From Plazaster borealis (lineage: Eukaryota; Echinodermata; Asteroidea; Forcipulatida; Labidiasteridae), in NCBI GenBank assembly GCA_021014325.1, contig CM037464.1:7595127-7659126 (forward strand): DNA of 64,000 nt, read 5' to 3'. Each line of letters starts with the position of its first letter. Positions within the stretch are counted from its first letter, which is position 1. The notes beneath the pieces are model-generated. The model had not been told where the DNA came from, made no database searches, and worked only from the letters and a program-made list of their open reading frames with translations. Below are positions 39,371 through 50,479 of the stretch, one piece after another. Both the position numbers and the translations under genes were made by a program.

Positions 39371-39849
39371 AGGCCACATAAAAAAAAGAAATTGTTGATC
39401 GTCCCCGCCCGACCCTACGAAACCCCCCGACCCCATTTTTTTTTTTATTTTTTTTTTTTAAATCATAAAAAAACGGTTTTTTTCAATGATCTTTTCAGTC
39501 AAATTTGGCTCCCAGATTTTTCAGCTGATATTTATTTCAAAATCCATAGGTTGGAAATAGATATTTGAAGAAAGATTGTGTTGGCAAAAACAAGAACAAT
39601 TCTTCAAATATTTACTTAAGAAAATGTTCACTAAAAATGTCATCTAGGAGTTAAATGGGTTTAACAAAACAATTAAAAACATCAAAATCACACAAACCCT
39701 CTGTTTTATAGTGATTGTGATGATTTCTTTATTCTTTATTTCATATTTTGCTATGTCCTAAAAAATTAAAAATTAAAATAAAAACCGCCCTCCCACCCCA
39801 ACTTCCCACCAAATAAGGACGATCAACAACTGTTTTTGTTATGTGGCCT
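39371..39849. mobile_element. 479-bp MITE with AGGCCACATA...GATCGTCC ends
   Basis: The left end AGGCCACATA, A-run, TTGTTGATCGTCC is mirrored at the right as GGACGATCAACAACTG, T-rich, TATGTGGCCT. The interior is AT-rich and non-coding, with CCCGACCC words near the left as in 14574-14728, so the two may belong to one superfamily. Confidence 0.78.
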
Positions 39850-40447
39850 AATCAAAGAAACACAAAATGGCTTTGCCATTCATTAAGGTCAAATCAAACG
39901 TGACACACTTCCCTTCATACTCAAAACTCACTGCCTTGAGATTTTAAATTAAACTGAGCAATTTATTCTGTTAATTACCATGGCCCAATTTCATAGAGCT
40001 GTTTGTACTTTGGTAATGACCCTGAAAAGAAAAAGTAATTTCTATCCGAAAATGGTAATTAAGCATCCTGCAAAATTATTTTGTTACAAATGGCCCCATT
40101 TAAAATCAATAAATGGATGTCGACAAATTTGAATCGCCAAAGCTCACCTCAAGCAAGTTTTGGAGATTCAAATTTCTGGTGTCCGTTTGTGATTGCTGCG
40201 GCCAGAGATGCGGTTGGTACTCGGTGTCACCTCGCTAAATGTGGACGGATTCGGTATCCTCAATGAAAATACTATGACATTGTTTTATTTATTGTTTTCT
40301 CGTTCAAGTTAACACTGTATTCAGCTGAAACTTTCACACTTCACAGGTGACTTTTATTTTATCTTTCTTGATACTTTCGCCTCCTAAATCAGCATTCACT
40401 ACGCTGACAAAAACCAATCTACATTACATGTATGACCCTACCTTTAA

Positions 40448-40836
40448 AGGCACTGGACACGTTTGGTAATTTGTCAAAGATTAGTATTCTCACTTGGTGT
40501 ATCCCAACTTAATATGCATAAAATAACAAACCTGTGAAAATTTGGGTTCAATTGGTCATCAAAGTAGCAGAAAATAATGGAACAAAAAACACCCTTGTTG
40601 CACAAATGTGTGTGCTTTCAGACACCTGGAAAAAGGCTTCAGGCCTGACGCCTTTTTCAGATTCAAATATTTTAGTGAGAAATTGTACCTCTTTCTCAAA
40701 AACTACGTTACATGTACTTCAGAGGGAGTCGTTTCTCACAATGTTTTATACTATCAACAGCTTTTCGTTGCTCTTTACCAAGTAAGTTTTTATGCTAATA
40801 TATATTTTGAGTAATTACCAAACCTGTCCAGTGCCT
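40448..40836 (+). mobile_element. TTAA MITE family A, copy 8
   Basis: Flanked by TTAA (40444-40447) and TTAG (40837-40840). The ends are AGGCACTGGACACGTTTGG and the complement of AGGCACTGGACAGGTTTGG. The right flank runs straight into a GGGCCCAATTTCA-type MITE lacking its left end. Confidence 0.83.
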
Positions 40837-40840
40837 TTAG

Positions 40841-41050
40841 GCAGAAAATATTGCTCAGCAATTTTCTGCTTATACAATGTAGATGCCAACTTGAGCAGGA
40901 TACCAGTCATACATGGTATCATTATGTAAATGACCATGTACATGACAAGGTATTTCGGCTGGTAACCAATTCTGTTAAAAAAAAAACCACATAATTTTGT
41001 TGTCCTTAGCAATTGTTTGTGCTTTTAAACAGCTCTATGAAATTGGACCC
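40841..41050. mobile_element. GGGCCCAATTTCA-type MITE, left end lost
   Basis: Shares GCAGAAAATATTGCT, GAGCAGGATACC, GGCTGGTAACC and the right end AGCTCTATGAAATTGGACCC with 47630-47827. The left end is missing where TTAA MITE copy 8 ends. Confidence 0.7.
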
Positions 41051-41459
41051 ATTTCGTCTCAGTTTTTCACAAAGAGCCATTTCTTTAAATGAAAAAACAA
41101 AACAATTTAGGCCCATTCTCTGGAAAGTGAGCCTGAACCATCAAAATTTAAACCTATACGTACAGTAATGTTATTGGTTTCACCTTGTGGCAAAATGAAT
41201 GAATTTAGTAATTCTGAAAACAAAATGTAAAAAAAGTGTGGTTTGAGTCAGAAATCATCAATTTCCGTGAAAATCATTTTTTTCCCCAAAAATTTTACCA
41301 AAAATTGTAGTTTCTTGTTTTCATGTAATTTTTTTCAAATAATGCCTTTCTTTTAAGTGGAGGTAAAAATGTTATCTTTGAGGGTATTTTAAATTGTTTT
41401 TCCCATAAAAAAAAATTAAAAATCAAAATGGGGTGTTTACGGCCTCTTCAGTTTTTGTT

Positions 41460-42445
41460 CCAAAACACACGTCACACACGTAACAAAAATACATAAAAGT
41501 TTTAATCTAAACAAAACTGAAAAAGAAAAAAAGTCTTACTTTATATTGTAAACAAGTTTGATAGTCCCTAAATTATTATTACAAAAACTTTTTTAAAAAA
41601 ATCACAAAATTCAGGAAAATACAAAAAAATAAGGCGTCACACACGTAACATTTGTGTTACATGTGCGACCAAATGTTACATGTGTGACCTTCAAAAACTC
41701 ATTGTCTATGCACACAAAAAAATTAAATTTATTTATTTGTTATTTTTTTTGTGGACTTCAGATTAAATTCACAAAAATCATGAAGAAAACCATTTGGAAT
41801 GCCCCAGATTGCATAGTAGGGCTTTTAAAACCAAGAAAAACACCAAGTAGAAAACATTCTGAGGACCTCGTTTCAATTCAGTGTGCTTTAGGCCAAACTT
41901 CAAAAATATGGGTCCAGAATGCCCCACAGTTATGAAAAATCCTGGGGAGAACATTAACTGCATTGCTCTTTTTGTTTGTAGTCATAATTACACTGTGTAT
42001 AGGACACAATTCCTGATTAAAAACAAGTGAGCCAACTGTCACACACATAACAGAGTTTCCAGTCACACACGTAACGCCACTTTTTCTATCGCCACATGAA
42101 AAAAACAAAAAAATCTTCTCAGATGACTGTTGCCATTATTATGGGCCAAGTCTATTCTCACTGTTTATAGAAGTTTTAAGAAATAAAGCTCAGCCAAATC
42201 AAAGAGTTTTAAGAAACAAAATGACGAGTCAAATATTTGTAGTTGTCCGATGTCACACACGTAACAGACAAACTTTTTCCTGTAAAATTAAACCACCAGA
42301 TAAATTTGTACTAAATGTTTTACTATTAAATAAGGTGATCTCTGCAGTTGACTTCTATACTAACACAAAATAATTCAAAAGCAGAAAAAATATTCCAAAC
42401 AGTTCGCTTCAAAAATGCTTCCAAATGTCACACACATAACGGGAG
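41460..42445. repeat. Region with eight copies of a GTCACACACGTAAC word
   Basis: The 14-mer GTCACACACGTAAC or the ACATAAC variant lies at 41471, 41636, 42038, 42062, 42252 and 42427. Inverted, slightly changed copies lie at 41656 and 41675. The sequence between them is unique and AT-rich. A separate segment (41755-41945) is shared with 5405-5600. It is probably one transposon with scattered internal binding-site-like repeats; the ends were not found. Confidence 0.6.
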
Positions 42446-42689
42446 AATGGCCCTTTACACCTTGGTTTTAAGAAGAGCAAATTCATTCCATCCTCCAGTT
42501 TTAAAAACAAAACATCCCACCAACCTGTGATAAAGCAATCAAATTTGGTGAATCACATGTAATCACATGTAAAAATTCCAGTAGGCCTACTTTATATTGT
42601 CGTGTTTTTTGTGTGTACACTATACACTGTACATTCATGATTCATTATTGTACATACATGTTCTATGGAGTAGGGATTGTTTTGAGTGC

Positions 42690-42840
42690 GGCAATGAAAA
42701 TAAGCAATGCCAACTGTGTGTCTTTAATGCTATTTCAGACGGAAATATTTTTTCTGGGGGATCGGTTCTGGTATGAACTTCATTTAATCAGTGAGCTTTT
42801 TAGATTGAAACTCAATCAAATTTTATTTTCCATAATTACA
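42690..42840 (+). repeat. Dispersed repeat D, copy 2
   Basis: Counterpart of 13706-13870, with matching segments ATTTCAGACGGAAATATTTT, GGATCGGTTCTGGTATGA and AGATTGAAACTCAAT. Confidence 0.55.
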
Positions 42841-43589
42841 TTCCAATCCTCCACTTTGTCTTCAGGATCAATAAGAGAGCTGTCTCATGCTGAACATTAA
42901 GATGAATCTATGTGCACATTGTAAGTTCTTAAACACATTTGGGAATTATGCCCTTAAAAAAACAGTGTTCTCCTGGACAGTATTCAACATACGTATGAAA
43001 ATGAATACATGCCTTGGATTGGAAAAAGCAAAGCCCTCAGCTGTCCTCGTTTCATCTCAAAGCGAGAGAAACTGAGCTCCTTATTCTTGGGCCTATAGTT
43101 TAGGAGAACTTTACAGGTCCCTGACATGATGGGGGACCTTTTGCGAACCCTCTCATTGCCCCTTGCTCAATGTCTAGTTCTTGATGTTGGTCTAGAGGAA
43201 ACAGGGAAACAGAAGGTTGCCTGCCATGCCTGCAGTACATAAACAACATGTCAACTATGCGCAGAGCTCACATTGTGTACACACCTGCAGATGCATCTAA
43301 TTTCACCCTGACTTCATTAGCCAAGGCCGGACACTACATAAACTGACTGCACTGCACCATAGTATAATGATAACAAGACCATCAGTTACACAAAATTCTT
43401 AATTGTTTACAAGTAACTGGAAACGGATGTTTAGTCTTACTCTTGGGTTTGATTTGGTGATTTGTTAAATTTACTTTAAATACTTTCATGTATTTCATGG
43501 CTAAATTTTACTTTCCCGACAATATGATATAATTTTTATAATCAAGTAATAAACCACAAGGGAATCTGACTGGGTAAATTTTAAATAAT

Positions 43590-43690
43590 TTGGGGTTGAA
43601 AATAAAAACACAATTGACTAGAGGGGGAGTTTAACCCAGCGGTCACAGGTTCAAGTCCCGCTCTAGTAAATTTTTCTTTGTTCAACCCAA
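43590..43690 (+). mobile_element. tRNA-derived SINE family S3, 3' fragment
   Basis: Contains B box GGTTCAAGTCCCGCTCTAG and the TTTTTCTTTGTTCAACCC tail. The left part reads as an inverted version of the same tail (TTTGGGGTTGAA), so two fragments seem to meet head to head here. Confidence 0.65.
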
Positions 43691-43774
43691 AATTTGTACG
43701 CATGTGTCCTAGATTAAACTATTTTAAGTATTTGAGTACATCAGTTATTTGAAGAAACAGAATCGCGCACTCGT

Positions 43775-43840
43775 AAAACTCATTATAAATGGTTGGGACC
43801 AACTTGGTCCCGGAAGTTTTAATATATGTAAGCGCGAAAT
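43775..43840 (-). repeat. Dispersed repeat E, fragment (inverted)
   Basis: The reverse complement reads AACTTCCGGGACCAAGTTGG then TCCCAACCATTTATAATG, matching the first 60 bp of repeat E. Confidence 0.65.
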
Positions 43841-44479
43841 TTGTACATTCTAGTATGCAGCTTAACCTCTCAGAAATGGCTCTAAAATAGACATTAAAAT
43901 GTATTAACCGAAGAATCAACTGTGTCATTCAACTCTACTAACAGTATGCAACTCGGTCTCCAGTGTATGACAATCATTCCAGATGTCATTATGTCATGAC
44001 AGCTTTTTGCATTTTCGGGGAAATGACAAGTCAATTCATGGCAAATCGAGGCATTTTTTATTTATTGGCGAATGCCTTGATAGAAGCTCAGAGTGTTCAA
44101 TCACTTCCCACAGCAACAAGGGGTACAACACCCACAAGAGACAGCAGCGCCATCTCAACCCACTCAAGAATATATAGAAAAAAATATATTCATCTGGTTG
44201 CCATGGAAACCTTTTGGGCAGTTCTCATATCACAAAGAAAATTCTCCACGCCTTGGGACGTGAATCAAGCACAGAGACAGAAATATGCAGCACAGTACAT
44301 TGAAACACACATTGAATGAGTGTGATGATTTGAAATGATTTAGGCTTACTAAAATACAGACATCGAGTAATTAACCACAAAGGAAACTAAATTACATTGT
44401 ACATGTACCCAGTCAGTTTCCCCTGTGGTTTATTACATGTAGTTGATATTTGAAATAAAAAAAGTTGCATGCCCTTTTA

Positions 44480-44740
44480 AAGGTGATCCCCTGGCTGCCA
44501 CTTCCCAGGTCGTAACGTAAACTTGGGTGTGATCCCTGGCTACACGGCATCTAACGGTTGTATGGCTTCTGACTAGCACTCCCGAACAAAGACATCAATG
44601 ACAAAATAGGGAGACCGCCAACATATTGGGCTGGGGCTAGATTGCTCAGTTGGTAGAGTGCCGGCACGTTACTCTGAAGGTCGTTGGTTCAAATCCCACT
44701 CTAGTCAATTTGTCTTCGTTCTTACCCCAAATTATTAAAA
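44480..44740 (+). mobile_element. tRNA-derived SINE family S3 (longest + strand copy)
   Basis: A 5' block (GATCCCCTGGCTGCC, AAACTTGGGTGTGATCCCTG, ATAGGGAGACCGCC) leads into a tRNA-like unit. The unit has a 7-bp acceptor stem (GGCTAGA/TCTAGTC), A box TTGCTCAGTTGGTAGAG and B box GGTTCAAATCC. The anticodon stem is disrupted, so it is not a working tRNA. Confidence 0.78.
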
Positions 44741-45926
44741 ATACAGACTGTACACGTACTACTGTACATAGTACGCACAGTATGTGGATGAAGAGGTAAA
44801 CAAAAACAACAGATGGGGTTAAAACAATATAGGCCAACCCATAGGCTTTAATCTAATACTGATTTTGACAAAGAGATTGGACAATTCATCCGTTACTAAT
44901 GATGTTCCATGACCAGTCTGTAATTTTGAATGTTTTTTTGTGACTGGTTACAATGCTGACATGTCCTTATCTTGAACATCGTATCCTGGATGTCTCAAGC
45001 AGGATTTCAGATGCCCTGTGGTCAATGATAGTGAGTATCCATAGAATTGCCCAAACGCCAACTGCCCAGATTGGAATCTTCAACCTCTCTCAATATTTCA
45101 TAATTTACTGTAATAACAGGAACCGTTCGTTGGCAAACCATTAAAAACCACACGGTGGTAATTTTGAGGTACACATGTATTGTGGGAGCATGACATAGTG
45201 TAGCTCTTCACTGTTGGTAAGAGTAATTGCGTACAAATTTAACTGTGTTCAGATCAGCTATGCATTCACCACATGACAATGCATCATACTGCAACCACAG
45301 ATGTCGGGCGTTCATTTCAAGGATGATCGATCAATGTCTTACATTATTTGAAATGCTAATTGCAATAAATAAAAAACAGCTAAACATACGTGTAAACAGC
45401 ATGTGACATCAGGTGTGTGTCAAGCTGTCAAATTTATGAAGTCAGAGTATTCATTACATGAGGGGACACGTCAACATCCATCTCCTTGTATGAGTCCAAC
45501 CCGACTCATCCACCCATCAAAACCAAACCTCATCTCTCTGACTCCACTCTGCAAGACAGGTTTTTCTTCTTCTTCTTCTTCCCATTACGATGATTTGCCT
45601 GATGAATAGAATACACCTATCAATAGGAATGCGAGAGCTACAAGACATACATTGTAGCTCCTGGCAGAGAGTTGAAGCTGCCGTCAAGAAATTGGATGCT
45701 TTTTATTAAAAGGTCAGGTTGTATTGTACGTCTATCTTGACGCCTGGCTGGGTGGGTAGTCTGCAGGTGATTCTACGGGGGCCTGATAAAATGACAAGTC
45801 TTCAAGCCATTTGGGATTAATGCCTTGAATAATGCAGATTCTTTGAAATTCAGGGTTCAATGAGAAAGGTTGTTTATAAATTACAATTACTTTTTATTTC
45901 CATACTCAAATACACAGCTGTAATAG

Positions 45927-46543
45927 ACCTCCGAGACCTAGTTGGTCCCAACCATATTGAGTTTTATGTGCGTGTGATTCTGTTTCATAAAAGGTAGCTT
46001 ACATGTATAAATGGAGTATCTACAAATTATCATATTGTTGGGAAAGTAAAATAAAATTATACTAGTGTTTGGAAAGTAAAATTAAGCCGTGAAATATGAT
46101 TATAAATTTAATTTAACAAATCAACAATGAAAACCTGAGAATAAGACTTGACCTCTGTTTCGGGTTACTTGTAAACAATTAAAAATATTGCCCAACTGAC
46201 GTTCATGTTATCATTATGAACATCTACATATGTAATGGTCGCCCAAATTCGGGCGTGATTGGCAATTGGGGCTTCCAAAAAATAAGCATTCTCGTCCCAA
46301 GTTTTAATTTTGTTTCAATGTTAATTTTAGAAAAAGATTTGATTTTATGTAAAAATTGTAATTGTATTTTATGACAAATTGTTACGGGTATTTTATTCTC
46401 AAGAATGTTGTATTTTATGTAAATAAATATAATTTTGTATAAATGAATAGAATTTAAAAAGAAGATTTAATTTCATAGAAAATGTAGTCTTTGTTTGAGT
46501 TATTTTCTTGTTTCCGATACGCGCTAGACTTGCACAGTCTGTT
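45927..46543 (+). repeat. Dispersed repeat E, copy 2 (~0.62 kb)
   Basis: Second copy of the repeat at 32388-32924, in the same orientation with several indels. Confidence 0.8.
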
Positions 46544-49049
46544 GGGATCAATGACAAATCATGTATTGGACATTGCTGATGTAACGTGTACAGTTTATAA
46601 ACAAAATCTTCCCAACAAACAATTTAGTAAACCCGCTGGTTTACTAAAGATCCTTCCTCACTCAAACACAACCCAGCAACTCAACACCAGACTGTTGCGA
46701 CTGATTTTTGTGGTATGCCTGATTCCATAGCATCTAATCAATTTACTAATGCTAGTGCAGTCCTCAACAGTCCAACAGAATCAAACAAACCATGCCGTTA
46801 GGGTTACTACATGTAGGGGTATCTGAGATGAATGTTTAGGTACAAAGTAACACCACAATACTGACCCCTGGATAATTTTTGGCATAAAATCAATCCTTCA
46901 TATATTCTATGCATAAAATTCTTTGCATTAGCTTGGAAACAAACTACCATGTAGTGTACTGTAGTAAGGACAACATGTGCGTTGCACCATGATCGTACAA
47001 CACACTACATTAAATGCTACAGTAACTGACAGGAGAACATTACAAAATGTACATTTTGCATTTTTGCACATGTTGTACTGTGATATTATCCAGACTTCAT
47101 GTGTCTGTATTTATCGCTACATCGTGCCTAGTGCTGCTCCTTGTAATCTAGATCAAGATCAGAGAACTCATGCGGTAACATTGTCAATGTCAAGGTTAGG
47201 CAAACCGAACTTGAATCATTATATTGATTTATATTGGGCCTTGGGCAGAAGGTGTAAATCTTGATTTAGCTGTGTGACACCGACAGTGAAGCTTGAGTAA
47301 TAAAAGGTCGAATTAGCGGCTACAGCTACATTTACTACGGCTACATGTATGACTGTTGCTAAAGCATCCTTATATCCTGCAATATTCATATAACTTAAAT
47401 ATAACTTAAATGCATGATGTCGCGTCGATCCCGCCATAGTCGTAGCTGCCAATTCGGACACGGCCTAACACTAACCGCAACATTGATGTAGCTATGTGTA
47501 AGGCCTCAATCTAACTGTATGCTGATAGTGATATAAATGTGTAACAAAATCTACTGGCTGACCAAATTAGCAGGTGACAGCTAATGTAGATTGGTCATCC
47601 AAATTTGTTCCTACCTAATTTTATGATCTGGGCCCAATTTCAAAGAGCTGCTTTTAAAAGCAGAAAATATTGCTTCAATTTTCTGCTTCGCAGAAATGAG
47701 CAGGATACCTGTCAAAAATTGTACATGTGACATGGTATTTTGGCTGGTAACCCTGTTCTGGTAAGCATAACTTTGTTGTGCTTAGCTACTTTTTGTGCTT
47801 TAAAAGCAGCTTTATGAAATTAGGCCCTGGTTGTCTCGTACACACACTGCATGTTTCTTGAAAACTAGATGGTTATAAAAAATGCACTTTGCCCAATGAC
47901 AAATAGTTAGTCAAATCAATCCCACCAGCAAGTCATCAAATTTAACGAGAATGTGAGCAATTGAAACAGCAAAGCAAAGTTTTTGTTTAACTCAAACACA
48001 GTTGTTTTAAAACGAGACTATTAGCATAGATCTGTAACACCAACTGACCAAGTGTTTTGTTCCAGAGTGTTGATGTTATCAACAGGGTGAAGTTTAAATA
48101 AAACATTGTAATTGTAGGCATTTAACACCTTCTCAGCCAATTTGTAATTAATCCAAATAATGTTAATATTCAAACCCTTAAAACAAATGCAGCCCTGGAA
48201 TTTCATCTAAAACGAAAGGGCATCCAAAAGTTTTAAAACTAAAGTTGTTAAAATGGCACTTCCCCATGTGGGAAAAGTAACAATTTTTTAGTGTCAATGA
48301 AATATTACAAGTCCTGAGCAACAGAAGACCATAGTCTCCTTTTTCTTTTATGTGTACAATGTGTAATTCCATGCCTGTGCGTGTTAGGACTGTCAATTTA
48401 ACAAAAATTTGATTAGTGTCTGTTCTGACAGTCCTTGTACCAAACTGTGTATAAAATCTCGGTCAGAGTCAATCAAACATTCAATGCTTGTCACACGATA
48501 GCGTCAACTTTTGGAGTGTCAACTCCAAACTTGGTTTGGCGATTGGTCTTGGGATCCCCCAGAAGCCTATTGTTATTGGACCCCCTTAAGTTACATGTAA
48601 ATGTGAAGGTCATTATGGCTGAAACAAAAGAAATGTTGTCCGACCAATAACTCAAGTAAAAGGACTTGGAATATCAACTCCAAACTTGGTGTGTACACTG
48701 TACACATGTATGTATTTCCACTTTTTCACGAGCATGATCACATACGTGTTACATGTACGTATACCATGCGTGTTTACAATCTTAGTGTCCAACTCTATGA
48801 TGAAACATAGGCCTAGAAACTAGAACATGATCCAAAGCCTACAATGTATTAGACAGGCTTGTACAGTACAATGTCGAGGGCCTTCATTGCTTTTGACTGG
48901 CGACACTTATACATTATACATAGTACAAAGAAATGATTGAGGTCAACAACACTGGTAAAGTTTGTCCGGAGCCAATATGGCTCATCAGGCCAGTGTTTAC
49001 AGTTTCATTGGCACTAAACAACTGAGAATATTTCTACATGTATTCCCCA
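46544..49049. other. Unassigned DNA apart from the MITE at 47630
   Basis: No coding evidence or RNA gene. Segments near 48510 and 48670 share ATCAACTCCAAACTTGG-like words, a short local duplication. Confidence 0.45.
47630..47827. mobile_element. 198-bp MITE, GGGCCCAATTTCA type
   Basis: Inverted ends GGGCCCAATTTCAAAGAGCTG and the complement of CAGCTTTATGAAATTAGGCCC, with inner pair CTTTTAAAAGCA/TGCTTTAAAAG. The middle has AGCAGGATACCTGTC and GGCTGGTAACC, as in 40841-41050. Confidence 0.78.
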
Positions 49050-49266
49050 AGGACAAGATGCCTGTCTACATGTATCAGTATCAGAGGTTACTCAGTAGAT
49101 CTCGCTGGTACCTAATTGTACTCCTGGGTGGAGAGAAGCAATTATGAAAAAGTGCCTTATTCAAAGACACAAGTGTTTGCAATTGACCAGACCAGGATTC
49201 GAACAGTTCTATAAATTACAGAGCTTGAGTCCACCCCGCCTAGACCACTGCGGCTCGGCCATGACA
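49050..49266 (-). mobile_element. tRNA-Leu-like SINE, second family (inverted)
   Basis: On the minus strand the head has A box TGGCCGAGC, ACTCAAGCTCTG and B box TGTTCGAATCC. It is followed by a body with ACACTTGTGTCTTTG, TCTCTCCACCCAGGAGTA and TAGGTACC segments. The body differs from the SINE at 49961, so it is a separate family. The 3' boundary is approximate. Confidence 0.65.
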
Positions 49267-49681
49267 CCCCACACGCAATAAGTGCACAACCAGCTACAAA
49301 TTACAAAATATGCAATGTACATTATTATGTACTCTCTATGTGCAAACTGTGCATGTGGTGTAAACTTAACCAAATTATGGAAATCAAAATAGTCAACTTT
49401 ACATAACACACGAACTGCTGGTTATCAGAGACCAGCATTGCGTACAACAATTACCGGCATACAGACTTGCATGCTGAAAAGACCAAACTGGTATGCTGCA
49501 TGCAACGCTGGTGGTGCACATTAACCAGCGTTCATGTGTTATAAATTGAAGCAGCCATATTGTTTTTGAAAGGCGATGCCAACTTAGGATTGTGGATGGC
49601 GGTGAGAATTAACCGATTTTTGTTTTGCATATTTCTGGAACAGGCACGAGCATCATGAGAATAGAAAGAATACATTATTAA

Positions 49682-50475
49682 AGGAACATTACAGAATTGG
49701 TTTTTGCTAACAAAACAGTTTTAAAAGCACTTTATATTATCCACCATATACATAAACTGACAAACCTGTAGAAGTTTGAGATTGATCGGCCATCTGGGTC
49801 ACGAGAAAATAGTGAAAAAACGTTTACACATTTGCATGTGTTATACAATGCATGAATAAAACGCTCATGAGCGATAAACTCCAATCGGAAATTAGTTTTA
49901 TTTATTTCTCATCAAATATGGCATTTCAGACAGAAATATTTCTAGGGATGTTTTCTACATCGTGGCGTGTCGTGGCCGAGCGGATAAGAACACCGAACTC
50001 AAGCTCTGGTGTTTCTGATCAGCAGAGTGTGGGTTCGAATCCCAGTCGTGACACATGTGTCCTTAAGCAAGACACTTAACCACATGCTTCGTCCTTCGGA
50101 TGGGACGTTAAGCCGTAGGTCCCGTGTGTTGTGTAATGCACGTAAAAGAACCCAGTGCACTTATCGTAAAGAGAAGGGGTTCACCCCGGTGTTCCTGGTT
50201 TGATTGGCTGCATATTGCGCCACAGCACCTTGTAAACCATTACATGGTGCCATGCAAAGGAATAGGTCTCATACTTCAACACGTAACTCCACTTACCTTG
50301 TAGGAAAAATACTGAGCGCTTTGAGACACCCTTCGGGAGTATAAAGCGCTATATAAGAACTGCATTATTATTATTATTATTATTACTATCATCATCATTA
50401 CTAGACCGTGTAAGTTTTATGTAAATCTGTGATCCTAAAGAAAATTTTAATTACCAGTTAGCTGTAACGTTCCTT
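49682..50475 (+). mobile_element. TTAA MITE family C interrupted by a SINE
   Basis: The left end AGGAACATTACAG follows TTAA (49678-49681). The right end CTGTAACGTTCCT precedes TTAA (50476-50479) with one extra T. The order of interior motifs (ACAAACCTGT, GATCGGCCATC, GAAAATAGTGAAAAAAC) recalls family A, so the two may be distant relatives. About 425 bp in the middle is a tRNA-Leu SINE (49961-50385). Confidence 0.72.
49961..50385 (+). mobile_element. tRNA-Leu-derived SINE, copy 2, nested in MITE C
   Basis: Same family as 24339-24762 but better preserved. It has A box TGGCCGAGCGG, anticodon-region CTCAAGC, B box GGTTCGAATCC, the tail GCGCTATATAAGAA and an (ATT)n run. Intact pol III promoter boxes make it a younger copy. 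Flanking duplications are unclear because the tail is ATT- and ATC-rich. Confidence 0.87.
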
Positions 50476-50479
50476 TTAA

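Larger units (their letters stand above)
42841..45926. other. Mostly unassigned DNA between SINE fragments
   Basis: Outside the SINE and repeat E fragments I find no recognisable exon. A 118-codon open stretch (43963-44319) lacks any familiar motif. A (CTT)n run of about 20 bp is at 45562-45582. Confidence 0.45.

Noticed and set aside
43963..44319. 118-codon open frame
   Set aside because: No motif, no matching splice sites, no support beyond length.
44640..44715. Possible functional tRNA gene
   Set aside because: The acceptor stem is good, but the anticodon stem does not pair, and the unit is embedded in a SINE found elsewhere in the window.
49965..50055. Possible functional tRNA-Leu(CAA) gene
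   Set aside because: It is the head of a SINE with a 300-bp body shared with 24339-24762; one base is missing between the acceptor and D arms.
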